DNA from: Verticillium longisporum | Taxonomy: Eukaryota; Ascomycota; Sordariomycetes; Glomerellales; Plectosphaerellaceae | Reading direction: 5' to 3' | DNA length: 64,000 nt | NCBI GenBank assembly: GCA_019188255.1 | Contig: JAETXT010000005.1 | Location: forward strand, 1,178,001 to 1,242,000 | Part shown: in pieces, positions 1 to 11,226 of the stretch | How the letters are laid out: every line of letters begins with the position of its first letter | How positions within the stretch are numbered: the stretch's first letter is position 1 | Position numbers and translations under genes: made by a program | Notes under the pieces: generated by a model | Told to the model about the DNA's origin: nothing | The model's database searches: none | What the model saw: only the letters and a program-made list of their open reading frames with translations

Positions 1-915
1 GACTGGGCGCGATACATCAACTCGATGAACGGCAGCGCGCCCAACATGCTCCTCTACCGCACCCTGCAGACGGGCGCCTGGCTCGCCGAGCTGGCACCAG
101 AGGATTCGTCGAATACGACCAACCTCACCGAGACTTGGCTTGCGCAAGCCGTCGAGCTCAAGTCCGCCATCATGACCCACCTCTGGGACGACAAGAAGGG
201 CGCCTTCATCGACGGCTGGAAGAACCGCACACTGTATCCTCAGGACGCCAACAGCTACGCCCTGGCCTTTGGCGTGCTGGACCCGGCCTCGGACGAAGCC
301 GCCGCTGTGTCGACTGCGCTGACGCAGAACTGGACACCCATCGGCCCTGCTTCCCCTGAGCTTCCTGGCAATATCTCACCCTTCATCAGCTCCATCGAGC
401 TCGAGGCGCACTTTGCCGTCGGTCGCGCCGATCGTGCCCTGCAGCTGATCCACGATTCGTGGGGATGGTACATCCACCACCCCAACGGTACCGAGTCCAC
501 AGTCATCGAGGGGTACCTCGTGGATGGGTCCTCCGGCTACCGGTCGTCGCGCGGTTACACCAACGGTCCCAGCTATGCGCGTCTCGCTCACGGATGGAGC
601 GCCGGGCCGACTCATGCTCTGACGGGGTCCCTCGTCGGTCTCAAGGAGTCGGAGCTGGCAGGCGCAACGTGGACGCTGAAGCCTGTCTTCAACCAGCTGC
701 CCTCGGCGCAAGCCGGCTTCACGACGAATCTGGGCAAGTTTAGCGCTAAATGGGAGGTCAGCAACGGGGTGGCCACTGTTGAGTGGGAGACGCCGACGGG
801 TACCAAGGGCTGGCTAGATCTCGGACGTGAGAAGAAGTGGGTGGAGGGCGGAGCGGGTAAGACAGTGGTCAAAGTAGGCGGTGGACATTGTGTCCCAAGG
901 CCGAAGCCGCAATGA
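1..915 (+). CDS. alpha-L-rhamnosidase (GH78), C-terminal part, 5' end outside window
   Basis: The frame is open from base 1 and ends with TGA at 913-915, so about 304 C-terminal residues are visible and the start lies off the left edge. The product resembles the late (alpha/alpha)6-barrel and the C-terminal beta-sandwich of fungal GH78 enzymes, which remove terminal alpha-L-rhamnose from plant polysaccharides and glycosides, usually outside the cell. Supporting motifs are WGWYIHHPNGTESTVIEGY (about residues 154-172 of the visible part) and a Tyr-Thr-Asn-Gly...HGWSAGPTHAL stretch (about 186-207), both typical of the six-hairpin glycosidase fold. Several N-glycosylation sequons (NTT, NLT, NIS, NGT) fit secretion. 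The short tail after KWVEGGAGKTVV is poorly conserved in general. The signal peptide and catalytic acid cannot be checked. A bare 'six-hairpin glycosidase' is the cautious alternative name. Confidence 0.8.
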   Translation, partial: DWARYINSMNGSAPNMLLYRTLQTGAWLAELAPEDSSNTTNLTETWLAQAVELKSAIMTHLWDDKKGAFIDGWKNRTLYPQDANSYALAFGVLDPASDEAAAVSTALTQNWTPIGPASPELPGNISPFISSIELEAHFAVGRADRALQLIHDSWGWYIHHPNGTESTVIEGYLVDGSSGYRSSRGYTNGPSYARLAHGWSAGPTHALTGSLVGLKESELAGATWTLKPVFNQLPSAQAGFTTNLGKFSAKWEVSNGVATVEWETPTGTKGWLDLGREKKWVEGGAGKTVVKVGGGHCVPRPKPQ

Positions 916-1254
916 ATGATAGATACGAGTCGGTGCATGCGTCTCCTGTGCCCGTCAAGGACGGACCAGAAGGCAACGAGCCTCAAGGAGTGGTGAGGGT
1001 ATGATACGAAGTCCCAGCGGCGGGAGAACAGCCATATCCAGCACAGCACCACAGAAGAAACAAAAATGATCAAATCAACGCAGCGAAATCTCGACGACCC
1101 CGGCGTTTCCCCATGTCACCATAAGCCTAGGTTCCTTCCCTGACATGCCAACTGCCATATGCCGAATGTGCCTCATGCGACGCCCTTCAGGTGAAGCATG
1201 TTAAGTGTGGGTATCCAAAGTGAGCAGAAAATCAAGAAATAACCGTCCCACTAT
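916..1254. other. convergent 3' intergenic region
   Basis: This 339-bp spacer lies between the stop codons of the GH78 gene and the SLC6-type transporter gene, which face each other. It presumably carries both 3' UTRs. I see no coding signal, repeat or RNA gene in it. Confidence 0.6.
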
Positions 1255-3423
1255 CTAGCGGATCAACGGCTCCTCACGAAGAGGTGCCTTGTTGTCGTCC
1301 ACAGGCCCATCCACGAGCGGCGCATGTTGGTGTCCCTGTGGGCTATCTTTGGGCAGAGAATCTTTCTCGCCGATGACTTCGTCGTCAGAAGTCTGACGCT
1401 GACCTGCCTCCATGTTCTCCGTGACCTCGACCTCGAGGGCACCGTTTGTAACACACGGAGCGTAGGGAATCTTTCCCTCGTTTTGGCGGTGGGCGGGGAT
1501 AAAGATGTTGAACCAGCGGGGGGCGATGAAGCCCGCGGCAATGATGATGAGAACAATGTGGGCAACAGCAAAGCCAAAGATGTGCAAAGGGTCTTTGCGC
1601 CCCTCGGCGTAGAAGGCTGGATACGAGAAACTGTACACAATGGCCAGAATTGGGGCGGCGACATACTTGACCAGGGGTCCCCAGAAGGCCGGGATGTTCC
1701 AATTCTTGCCAGAGCCGACAATAGTGTTCAAATCGCGACGAAGTTGGTTGGCCTGGATTGGTCAGCGAGAACGAAGTGCGGAAATGAATACAGGCGACTT
1801 ACCGAGTAGAATGCCATGTACCAAAACCTCGTCAGGAAGACGTTGGCCTTGAACATGTTGTCCGGACGGACATCGGGTGTCTTGGCAATGAACAGGGCAA
1901 CAACGGTTGCGACAATGTAGATACCGAAGCCAACGCCAGCACCAGCCTCGGCACTGACAGCCTGGGCCACAGTAACACCAAGAATCTGGCCGCCAAAATA
2001 GGCGACTTGGTAGGCGGCGTAAGCAGGGACGCCGATCTGTCCAGCGACATCCTTCCAGCGGTAAATTGTAGTCGAGGTCACGCACTCCGACCACACAACG
2101 AAGACCAGCGCGACATCATTGACCCAGCGGTCGACGCCACTAAGGAGGTAGTATCCGAACTCTGTGCAGTATGGCAGAGAAAACAGAAGTGACAGCAGCG
2201 TTAGTGCGCTGACAACGATGGGGCGCGAGAGCTTAATGCCAGAGTCCATGACCATGGTTACGACGGCGTCCAACATGGCAAAGGCGGAAGAAAAGCCGAG
2301 GGTCATGAGCGTAAAGAATAAAGCGACAGCCCAAAAGTTTGCGCCGGGCATTTGGACGATGGCGAGTGGCAGCGTACGGAATCCAATGTCGAAGCCACCA
2401 ATTCGAACACCTTCCTCTGGCCAGAGCCTGGCGAAACCAATAACGCCATAGATGGCAAAGGCGGCGATGTTTTCGAAAGCCACATTGCTGCACACAATGG
2501 CAATGGCATCAACAACAGCGTTCGAGTGCTTGCGGTTGTAGGAAGCGTATGAGGTAAAGTACCCGAAACCGACACCAGTTGAGAAGAAGACCTGCGCTTG
2601 TTTAGTAGAGCCCAGACGCTCCGAGAAGCAGGGAACATACCTGTCCGCAAGCTGTCTGCCAAACAGTACCGTCGGCAAGTTCAGAGCCTCTCCAGGTGGC
2701 CCAGAAGAGCTTGACACCCTCGCCGGCATTGTCTAGAGACAGAGAGCGACCGATCAGGACAATGGTCATGATGATGGGCAGGCCCATGGTGAAGTAAACA
2801 ACACGACCCGTCAGGCCAACACCCCTGAAAATACACAGCCAGACGAGGAACCAGGTAAAGACCATCCACCCAGATGTCTCGCCAAGCATGCCAACATGAG
2901 GGTACTCCACAAATCCCGACGCACTCTCGTCTGCCGGGATTGGGGGCGGATTCCTGATGACCTCGTCGTCAAAGAATTCCTGACCACGGCCGCCCCACGG
3001 CAAGGGGCTCTGGAAAGAAGCACGAAAGTAGGTCATGATCCAGGCCAAATTGACGGTGAAATAGGGGCCGACAACGAAGCCAATGTAGAGCAAGCCCATG
3101 CCGGTGCCTTTGAGGCGCTGGTTGATGTTGTTGAAGGCGATGACGGAGCCGCCGCGGAAAGCTTGGCCAATGGCAATCTCGAGAATGAGAACGGGAATGG
3201 CGATGAGGAAAACGGCCATCAGATAGGGGATGAACCATTGGAGACCGTAGTTGTTGTAGACCTGCGAAGGGTAACGAAGCAGGTTACCCATGCCAGCGCA
3301 TCCACCCATGGAAGCCAGCAAGAAGGCAGCACGCGAGGGCCAGACATCGCGACCGTCGTCGGCCTTGTCGGGCGGAGGAGCGAACCAGCCGCCGACCTTC
3401 TTGAGGATACCGAGAGCGCCCAT
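1255..3423 (-). CDS. SLC6/SNF-family Na+-coupled transporter
   Basis: Three exons can be joined in phase: 3423-2641, 2591-1803 and 1752-1255 (introns 2640-2592 and 1802-1753, donors GTATGT and GTAAGT, acceptors CAG). They give 689 residues. The protein has about 12 hydrophobic segments and SLC6 signatures: a TM1 Na+/substrate motif GGCAGMGNLLRYPSQVYNN (about residues 37-55), and VFFSTGVGFGYFTSYASYN at the start of exon 2, the family's TM6-7 region. The family moves amino acids or related small solutes with Na+ (often Cl-) across the plasma membrane. The substrate here cannot be read from sequence. The ATG at 3423 is the first in the frame; the frame stays open upstream to about 3765 but without an ATG. 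The cytosolic tail is acidic and Ser-rich and may carry regulatory phosphorylation sites (inference). Confidence 0.9.
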
Positions 3424-5200
3424 GTTGGAGTTGAGACGTCCCGACGATATCGAGGGAGGGGATTGAGGAGGATCTTCTAGGTGTGCGTCGTCTGCATAGG
3501 AGTGTGCGTAGCAAAGGTAATCGGGTTGTGACAAGGTTTTCAGACAGGGTCCTGCAGAGTAAGCTTTCTGCGTGGTTGGGCCCACGGCGGTCGACAGTTC
3601 AATGAGGGTGTCGATAAGGAAGGGGAGAAGCAAGAAGGGCAGGAGAACAGGAGCACGCCATCGTAAAGAATAGATCTGGAAGGTTGGCCGTCTTTTATTC
3701 GCAATGGCCAGGACCGACTGCAGGGAACAGATGGGTCTAAGACAGGCGAGCTTGTTTCTTGGCAACGAAGGGTCTGCGTCTCTCGAGCTCGCCTTCGTCT
3801 ACCACGCGGTCGTTGGATCGGCCCCTCCGATTGAAGCTAGAGGATGCAAAACCCGCGTCGCTGTCGTCGGGAGTGGACTCGAGGTGTACCGGCCAGACAC
3901 AAGGGAAGGTCAAGGTGAGTGGGTGGGTGTAGAGCGGACCGGGGGTATGGCGTGCTCTCCCCAAGACTGGATGCAAGATGATACCACGCCGTCTCCCGTG
4001 GCCCAGGGAACAAGAGTCTGGTCGGCATGTCTGAGTGGACGACAGACGAGGCCGATACAAGGTTGGCAGGTTAGGAACAGGAGGATTGGGGGGAGAGATG
4101 TGACGGAGCATCCAACGGAGTGGGGTGGTGTGGATGGCTGGATGGCTGGAAAAGAAGACGAGGCAGGCAGAAGTCAAGCGTACCTACCTACTTGCGTTCC
4201 TGCTGGTAGGTCGGAGAGCAGCGACACTGCGGGATGACGTCCAGAGCCTTGGGGCGCTCTTGCCAGGCTGCTTGCTTCCTGGCCGCGGGCGCGGACGACG
4301 GCAGCAAACGCCAAGCGTCGGCGCCTTGGCGGGGTGGCGCGCGACCGGGGACGCCGGTCACAACTTCCTGCCTCCTTTCCCTTCTCTGGTTCCTACGGGC
4401 CACCAGCAGCGGTCTGTCTCTCTGTATCTGCCTCTGCCTTGCCGGGCTATTGCCCGGCTGGGAATCTGTCCATTCATCTCCCCGAGCCATCGTGGAGTGG
4501 TGGGCCAGTTCGCCGTGCCGTGGCTGTGGGGTAATGCAGATTTTGCTGGAGGCGAAACTCACAGTTCCATACCATCGACTCGACCGTCTGTGCCCCCTGG
4601 ATACGGCCAGAAAAGGATTGACCCTCCCCATGAGAAGATGGATCTTGGTTCCGTTGTCCTCATCTTTGTTGTGACCTGCGACCATTTGCTTCTCCCGCGC
4701 GACTTGAATGGTGGCAATGGAAGGACGTTGGATGCGACCAGGGGTAACCCTGGTGCATGCCAAGAGCCTCATTCAGAAAGCCTGGGCCACTCAGCGCGAA
4801 AAAAGACTTGTCGTGGAACCAATGGGGCCGGGTGCGTGGCTGGCTGGCCTGGCGGATTTCGTCATTCTCCAGGTCCTGCTGTAGGCCCTAGGCGGGTGGA
4901 TGCTAGATGGTCAGGGTACCTAGGTATTTACAAGTAGACAGGAGAATCTAGGCTTCGTGATGACCCCCGATGGGCATCTCGAACACTAAGAAACCTAACT
5001 GCAAGCCAGAGCTACATTGCGCGGAGTCAGATTGATCAGATTGATGTCTCTGTTCGTTCACAAGGCGGTTGACAAAATCAGCCGCGTGGCAATTCCACCA
5101 CCAATTCCATCACCACTAATTCTAGCTATAGAGCCCTAGGTACTATGTAGACCTCAAAGTACATCCAGAACGCGTCAATCACTGAATTGACTCAATGCCA

Positions 5201-5454
5201 TCCCTTTAGTGCCCAAATTTGGCCTCAGTACATACGTTGATCACCGCCTGCTTAAAGAGCTTTAAGGTGGATCTCAGTAGGTACAAGCTCTGTACACAGT
5301 CGAGAGCGCGAATGTGCCTATAGAGTATAGGTACCGCACAGGCATCTAGTTGTACCGCCCACTATATCCTTTAATTCAATTGGTGACATGTATCTTCTGC
5401 CACTCGGCTGTCGATCATACGAAGTACTGAGGCCAAATTTGGGCACCAAAGGGA
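5201..5454. mobile_element. inverted-repeat element, MITE candidate
   Basis: Two 31-bp arms, 5201-5231 and 5424-5454, are inverted copies matching at 30 of 31 positions (the differing base is the eighth). They enclose about 190 bp without coding capacity. Each arm carries the central motif GCCCAAATTTGGCC. The base pair outside the right arm is TA and outside the left arm CA, so a decayed TA target-site duplication, as left by Tc1/mariner-type elements, is possible but not proven. Size, terminal repeats and lack of coding sequence fit a miniature inverted-repeat transposable element. A cruciform-forming regulatory palindrome is the alternative. Confidence 0.5.
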
Positions 5455-7808
5455 TAGAGGATGCGACACATCATAGAAATAAAGGGCAGGATAACTATCT
5501 ATCTGTATGAGGTCCCTAACTAAATACAGGTACCTATCTTTTTCCCACGCGGCTTTTTATGTCACCCGCCTGGTTCATGACAGGTAGAGAGGCCTGGCCT
5601 TGACTAACTGCCGAGTCGTGCGTGTTCTGTCTGTATTCGCCTGTAACACTGGGACTCTGCGGAAAAGACACTCGCGAGTCGCGACAGGGGACCTCTTCCC
5701 ACCTTGCCTCCCCCTCGACTCGCAACCACATTATAAATTTCAGTGGATCAATCGCCAAGGCGCCGCGCTGTTCGTCCAGTGCGTTGCTTCCCTCAATTAG
5801 CACTCTTCGTAGGTAGGTATTGAGGGACTCCGTCGAGTCAACCAGCTGCCAGTGCCAACGTCACTTGGTCATCAATCCACGCGACCGCGCCTTGGCATAT
5901 CTGGCGCCATTTGCTCAGCTGGTGTTGTCATCGACTTAGGGATCTAATGTTCTCGCGGGCATACCTCATAACGGCGTCACTGGGCTCCCGACGACTACCC
6001 GTGCTGGCCTTCTCGTTTGTGGTGCCGCTTATCGCGTGCTCAAAGACTGATACAGGTGGACATGCAAAGAATCCGGTCAATAATTGCAAAAAGTTCTCCT
6101 GCATAAGGTATACGAGAGAGAGAGAAAGAGAGCTCCGGGGGCGTTATTCGTCTAGTCGCTTGTCCCGGTTCGATTCCCCAGTTGTTTTGTGCCGTGGCAT
6201 TATTGTACTCCAGACCAGCAAACACCATGTCTCCCTCTCTGGATGGCTAAACCACAATACACTAAGGTTGTCATTATCCCTTAGGTTGCCTCAAATTTTG
6301 CAAATGCTCAGCACTATGCATTGATGAGATCACGTTCCGTGTCGACAGTCATCCTTCACTGGCCCTCACAGAGCCAGGAGACGAACAGTGGCCAATGTTA
6401 GAATAAGACTGCAAGCAGATTCCAGGCCCTTTTTCGGCCATATTTCCATCTTCCAGTAAAGGCTTCTGTGCACGGATAGATTCATGTCGCGGATTCCGAC
6501 ACGAACATTGAACCAGGGAAAGTGTTAGGTGTAGCTGCAACAACAACAACACCACCAGCGACTGTGATGGTGTAGTGATGATGAGGCCAATGAGTCTTTG
6601 ACATATGAATGTGAATCGTCGCATGGGTTCTAGTGTCCGTGAGGATGGTCAAGCTCCTGCTCTGCCTTTGATAGTTCACACTCGTATACCCAGTACCACG
6701 AACTCAAACATAATATGTCATTACCCGGTTACGCGACAGGATCTTAGGGCCCCTACTGCCAACCCACGACGCCTACATGACTCTTAGTATGCTCTGCAAG
6801 GTCTTGCTCCGGGTTTGTAGAGCGGTATTCGATCAGCCGTCAGGGTGATGGCTTCTTGAGAGCGGGGGGGTCTATAGACCCTGTTGCGTACGCGAGGAAT
6901 AACATTGTACGCGCGAGATCGGTCCCGGGTGCAGAACGGAGAGTGCCTGGCCTTGACATGAGCAAAAAGGCCGTCTTCTTGTATAGCAGTGCAGACTACG
7001 GCAGACAGGGGTAAAAGTTCGGCCACCCTTATGGGTACAGAGCGGACGCGAGGGCTGGCGTTCAGGGGAAATTGTATGACTCTGAGTCAAAAGTCATCTT
7101 CCCAATACTATGCTCAGCAGCGCAAGGTATGGGCCAGACCTCGACCGGTCTATCACTGTTTTCTCTTATGACAACTCGAGCTACGTAGCATACTTCGGCG
7201 CGAGAATGGTGGGAAGCAGTTCAACTCGAGCGTAATTCGCGAAACAGGTGGAAAGCAGCTCAAGTGCGGCTGAGGTCTTGTCAGGAACGTACCTAGCACA
7301 CCGCGGCTTTCTAAGATATGGCCAAGACTTTTCTGTTCACTTCGATTGGGATTAAATGCTCATGCAGGGCCGTTTGGCGAATAAGAAACATTAAGGAGCG
7401 TTAACTCCATGATTTAGAGCGCCGCATCGGTCCGCCGCGTGGTGGCTGCCAACATTCCAGTAGGTCTAGCGCGAGGAAGAGATCATAGTTGGCTAGTTCG
7501 TTGAGACTGAGGACAAGAACATTTCTTCCTTAAGGTTGCCGCCTCGTGGCTTTCGCGGTGTTCGAGCTCCGTCAATCGTGATTCGAGGGCGTACGATCAG
7601 GATGTCTCAGCAACAACCCCTCAACGTAGGGCCTCCAAGTCTCAAGACTTGAGAGAACTGACAGGTTGTCCGTCTCGGTGAACGTCCAGGAAAATAGCAT
7701 TCCTATCCAACAGTGCTGTTATGTTCAGAATACTCGTTTTCGAAGTTCGCGCTGGGAACCACATCGTCGAGCCGGCGCATTTCTCAGGCCGTCAACAACA
7801 GAATCGGA

Positions 7809-7816
7809 TATTTAAG
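7809..7816 (+). promoter_or_regulatory. TATA-like element of the secreted cysteine-rich protein gene
   Basis: A TATTTAAG sequence lies about 135 bp upstream of the ATG at 7947, a usual distance for fungal TATA elements with a short 5' UTR. Assigned by sequence and position only. Confidence 0.4.
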
Positions 7817-7946
7817 AAGCAGTGCTGAGCAGCTTGCCCATGTCGTTCTTTGATCCGAAAGCTTCATCCGGCAACTCACAGTCATTACTTCCACCCCATT
7901 CCCCCAAACACACTGTCATTTCTGAATACAACATACCTTGAACAAG

Positions 7947-9101
7947 ATGAAGTTCCTCACGCACCTCGCCGTCGCTGCGACCATCTTCGGCGCCGTCAAC
8001 GCTGGCCCCGTCCACAGCAGCCAGCCCGCCAAGGACTGCAAGAAGAAGAAGACTGGCGACCACGTCGTCCCCTGGGATGCCAAGTATGGTGAGTGACATG
8101 CAAAATGCAGCGCCGGGAGGATTGGCCGGCTGTCGTTCCGTGCCCGCTCAAGGACTCAACATGTTGCCTGCATTCCGGAGCTGACTCGAACCCTTCTCAG
8201 CTACTGGTTTCATCCCTGCTGGCCTTGAGCTCTCCCTGGCCAAACACAGTAAGTCGCACAACGCCAACTACACGCTCCGGACGCTGACATCCACCATAGT
8301 GGGCCCGTACCTTCTCAACGCCATGTACCACGGTCATTCCGAGCATGGCCACGGAAGCCCTGGCCAAGGCGGCTCCGGCCACGGCGGCGTCGGACTCGGC
8401 ACCCCCGGCTCCAACAACGGCAGCCTCGGCGCCGCGGCCCCGCTAGGCAGCTGCTTCGGCTGCATCTTCACCGTGGCCAAGGAAGTGCCCTGCATCTACA
8501 CGGCCATCAAGAACAGGGACCCCTCGGCCCTTCTCCAGTGCGGCATTGGCAAGACCGACGTGAGTGGACCCCCCCATGGCACAGAGACCCCGGCCCTGTC
8601 GCCTCTCTCTTCACACACGGTCTTTTGGCTTGGCCTGACGGTTTCTCTCCTTCTAGATCTGCGAATGCGTCGACTGCCTCCCTGCCGCGCTGTCCGGGTA
8701 CGTCAAGCCCTGGTGCAGCTCCAGCGAAGGCGTGGGTGTTGCGCCCACGACCGAGCTCGCGGACGACAACTTTGTCGCCAACGCCGACGACAACGTCAAG
8801 GCTTTCCTCGTGCGTAGTCCCTCCTCTCCCTGCGTGTCATCTGCGTTCTCTCTTGTGAGGGAACATGCTGATATCGATCGTCCAGGGCCTCCTAAGCCCG
8901 GCTGAGCTCGAAGCTCTCAAGGAAAAGGCGCAGGCGACGAACCCTCCCCCTCCCCAGACGACCGACGGAGGCCTCACCTCGCCCAACCCCAACGGCAACG
9001 GAGCGGGCCCTGAGCTCGGCTGCATCCTGGGATCGTCCTGCGGCGGATGCTGCTGCGTTGGTCTCTGTGTGTTGAACAGCTGCATCGGCGGTTGCTTCTA
9101 A
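7947..9101 (+). CDS. secreted cysteine-rich protein, 5 exons, function unknown
   Basis: Five exons join in phase: 7947-8088, 8201-8248, 8300-8559, 8657-8809 and 8886-9101, giving 272 residues. All four introns have GTGAGT, GTAAGT or GTGCGT donors and YAG acceptors. The start MKFLTHLAVAATIFGAVNAG is a clear signal peptide with cleavage expected near Ala-19. The mature protein has a Lys-rich start, a Gly/His/Ser-rich linker in exon 3, and a central Cys module (GSCFGC...VPCIYTAI...LLQCGIGKTD / ICECVDCLPA) with regularly spaced Cys. Its very Cys-rich end has the pattern C-x5-C-x2-CCC-x3-C-x4-C-x3-C just before the stop. Intron positions divide these modules. I do not recognise the family; small-effector or calcium-binding (CBP-like) roles are only guesses. 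It belongs to the class of fungal secreted Cys-rich proteins. Confidence 0.85.
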
Positions 9102-9953
9102 GTAAGGGTAGCGCACGGCCTGCCCTGCTCCGGCCGTGTCAGCTGATGCAGGCACTCTTCTATGGACCGCTGCCGTTGTGTCGTAGCTCGCGCAAAAGAG
9201 TCCGGACCTGTTGGGCAGGCTGGAGATCTGGAGCGATTGGCAACGGCGAGAACCTAGATCAATGTATACCCTGTGCCTTGCGATTCATGCCCGTGACTTT
9301 CCCAGTTTCCTCTCTTGCACATGAACACCAAAGTCGCACGCAGACTGTCAATCATAATCTTGTCGTCATTGCCGCTCTACAATTAGCAAGACCTTGGGGC
9401 TAGCGCCCTGAGGCCGGAGCGAGGTGAAGTCCAAAGAAACGCACCGTGCCCGCTTTCTCTATGGCAATCCCAAATGTCCCAATGCTTAATAGAAGAAATC
9501 GAAAAGTACCCCCAAAGCGTCGCATGACGCAGGGGCACTAAAACGCCGATCGCCGTGTGGTGCTTGAGCTGAATAATGTTCCGTCGCATGCTCTTTGTAC
9601 TCGTATATCGCCGAATGTGCTTCATCGACGTTCCCCGGTTTCTAGCAGTCATATACCACCCGCTGCGTGCCGAATTGGCTGTTACGTGGTAAAACCCTCC
9701 CAAGCGCTTGTTTGGTTCGTTCTCTCTCAGTCTGTTCGTTTCCGGCACGGTCCGTCTCTTTCTGTTTGTCATCTCAAGGAAAACTCCTTCGAGCCTGTCT
9801 CTTCAGGTAGTATTCGCTGCCACGAAGCATGCTGCATCGTCATGGCCTCTCCGTAGAGGCAACACCACCAGACATCTCCACGACCAACCCACCACCGCCA
9901 GCAGCCCCATGCCCCTGTCCCTCTCCCGGCGCACGCCCACGCCGCCCCTGGCG
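9102..9953. other. convergent 3' intergenic region
   Basis: An 852-bp spacer between the secreted-protein gene and the four-helix membrane-protein gene, which converge here. Open frames are short and atypical. No repeat or RNA gene seen; presumably 3' UTRs. Confidence 0.5.
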
Positions 9954-10575
9954 TCACGCGCCCGGCCAGCGGGCCACGGGGCCCCTCCGACGGCGGCGGG
10001 CCTCGGGATCGCGGCGGCCCTCGCGGCAGGCGCTGACGCAGTGCATGAGCATGTAGAGAAAGTGCAGGATAGCGGCGGCGAGCTGCAGCCAGGTGTACCA
10101 GGGGGCCCAGGTGGCCTTGTCGTCGCGGTAGGGGTCGTCGGGAGTAGGCGCGGCCCTGCTGGGGCCGCCAGCCGCGGCGGATCATGACGTAGAAGAAGGA
10201 GACCATGCCGAGGACGCAGAGGAGGAGGTCGAAGAGGGCGAGGAAGGCGGTGCGCAGGCGGGGGATCTGGTGGGTTGCGTTGGCGAGGGTGACGAGCTCG
10301 ACCATGGAGAAGAGGATGCCGAAGATGACCTGTTGGGTGGGGGGGATCTCGTCAGCATTTGTCTTCCCTCTCTCGTTCCGGAGTCAAGGCAGGCAAGGCA
10401 GCCAAGGCAGCCAAGGGAGGGAGCAGCTTACAGCTACGTAGCCAATGGGAAAAGAATCGCCATAGCGCGAGAGCGTGATGAGCGAGGCGAGGGCGCAGAC
10501 CTCGACGACGATGAGCAACAGGCGGCAGCAGAACTGGAAGACGCCGTAGAGCGAGGGGACGCGCGAGCGAGTCAT
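9954..10575 (-). CDS. small four-helix membrane protein, gene with one-base frameshift
   Basis: Exon 1 (10575-10432) encodes a start MTRSRVPSLYGVFQFCCRLL followed by a hydrophobic helix. After a 102-bp intron (donor GTAAGC, acceptor CAG), exon 2 (10329-9954) continues with VIFGILFSMVELVTLANATH and a third helix ending in FFYVMIRRGWRPQQGRAYS. There the frame breaks: the natural continuation DDPYRDDKATWAPWYTWLQL and a fourth helix lie one base away and end at TGA 9956-9954. Removing one base from the GGG run at 10140-10142 restores a continuous 172-residue protein with four membrane spans and a basic C-terminal tail. The topology is MARVEL-like, of the kind common in small fungal membrane proteins, but no named family is certain. 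The break is more likely a sequencing error than true inactivation, since both sides remain well conserved in character. Confidence 0.7.
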
Positions 10576-11190
10576 ATTGGTCGGTGTGTATGTGCACGAA
10601 GCTGGCGCACCCAAGACCGGGGGATCAGTTTTTTTTTTTTTTTTTTTTTTTCTGACGAGAAAGCTCTCGAGAGACGGCAGCGGCCGAATGAAGACGGCGG
10701 CGCTGGCAGGGCCTCTCGGCGCAGGCGGTCGTTGCTACCGAGTCGCCTGGCGTTGGGGAGGCATTCGTAGGTACCTTGGTCGTATGCTCTCACGGGAGAG
10801 TGTAATTTGATGACGGCAAGGGTCGTATCCCGTTTGACCGCGATTGGGGTAGCTGTTGTTCGCTGGTCGGCCCTGTTCGTTCGGATGTCGTTTGGATGGG
10901 ACGCAGGACGGAGAGAGGCACAGCAACAAAGAGACGGGACGAGGACGACGAAGCTCGTCAACGTCTCCTCGAGCAAACCAGAACTGGGCCCTGGGCCAAT
11001 GGAGGGAGGTGCCCGCCGTGGGTGGTGCCCGCCGTGGGTGGAGGTGGGAGGTGGAGGGAGGGACGATTGATTATCGGAGAGGCTGGCCGCGGGAACCAAT
11101 CGGGAACCAATCGCCAACGAGCAGCGGCCAATGACCAACGGTGGGACCTGAGCAGCCTTGGTCCTTGGTGCGGGGCTGTCGTGCTTACCC

Positions 11191-11226
11191 GGTGAATATG
11201 CTCACCCGGGGTGAATATAGTTCACC
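11191..11226. repeat. two tandem palindromic dyads GGTGAATAT-N-TCACCC
   Basis: Two adjacent units, 11191-11207 and 11210-11226, each begin with GGTGAATAT and end with TCACCC, so each is an interrupted GGTGA/TCACC palindrome and the pair is a direct repeat. They could be binding sites for a dimeric regulator or a chance duplication; no function is assigned. Confidence 0.45.

Larger units (their letters stand above)
3424..7946. other. long intergenic region between transporter and secreted-protein gene
   Basis: This 4.5-kb spacer between two divergently transcribed genes shows no recognisable coding exon; the longest open frames have atypical, low-complexity composition. It contains a 254-bp inverted-repeat element (listed separately), TACCTACCTAC/GGTACCTAGG motifs near 4181-4191 and 4915-4925, and a short GA-rich microsatellite near 6110-6130. 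A TATTTAAG element at about 7809-7816 lies some 135 bp before the start of the downstream gene. Confidence 0.5.

Noticed and set aside
4125..4937. A 270-codon plus-strand open frame upstream of the transporter gene
   Set aside because: Composition is erratic (Gly/Arg/Pro/Ser-rich, no domain) and it overlaps equally open antisense frames, as GC-rich non-coding DNA often does.
6110..6190. Possible tRNA because of a perfect GGTTCGATTCC B-box
   Set aside because: No T-stem pairing around the loop (CCCGG against CCCCA), no acceptor stem and no D- or anticodon arm can be drawn.
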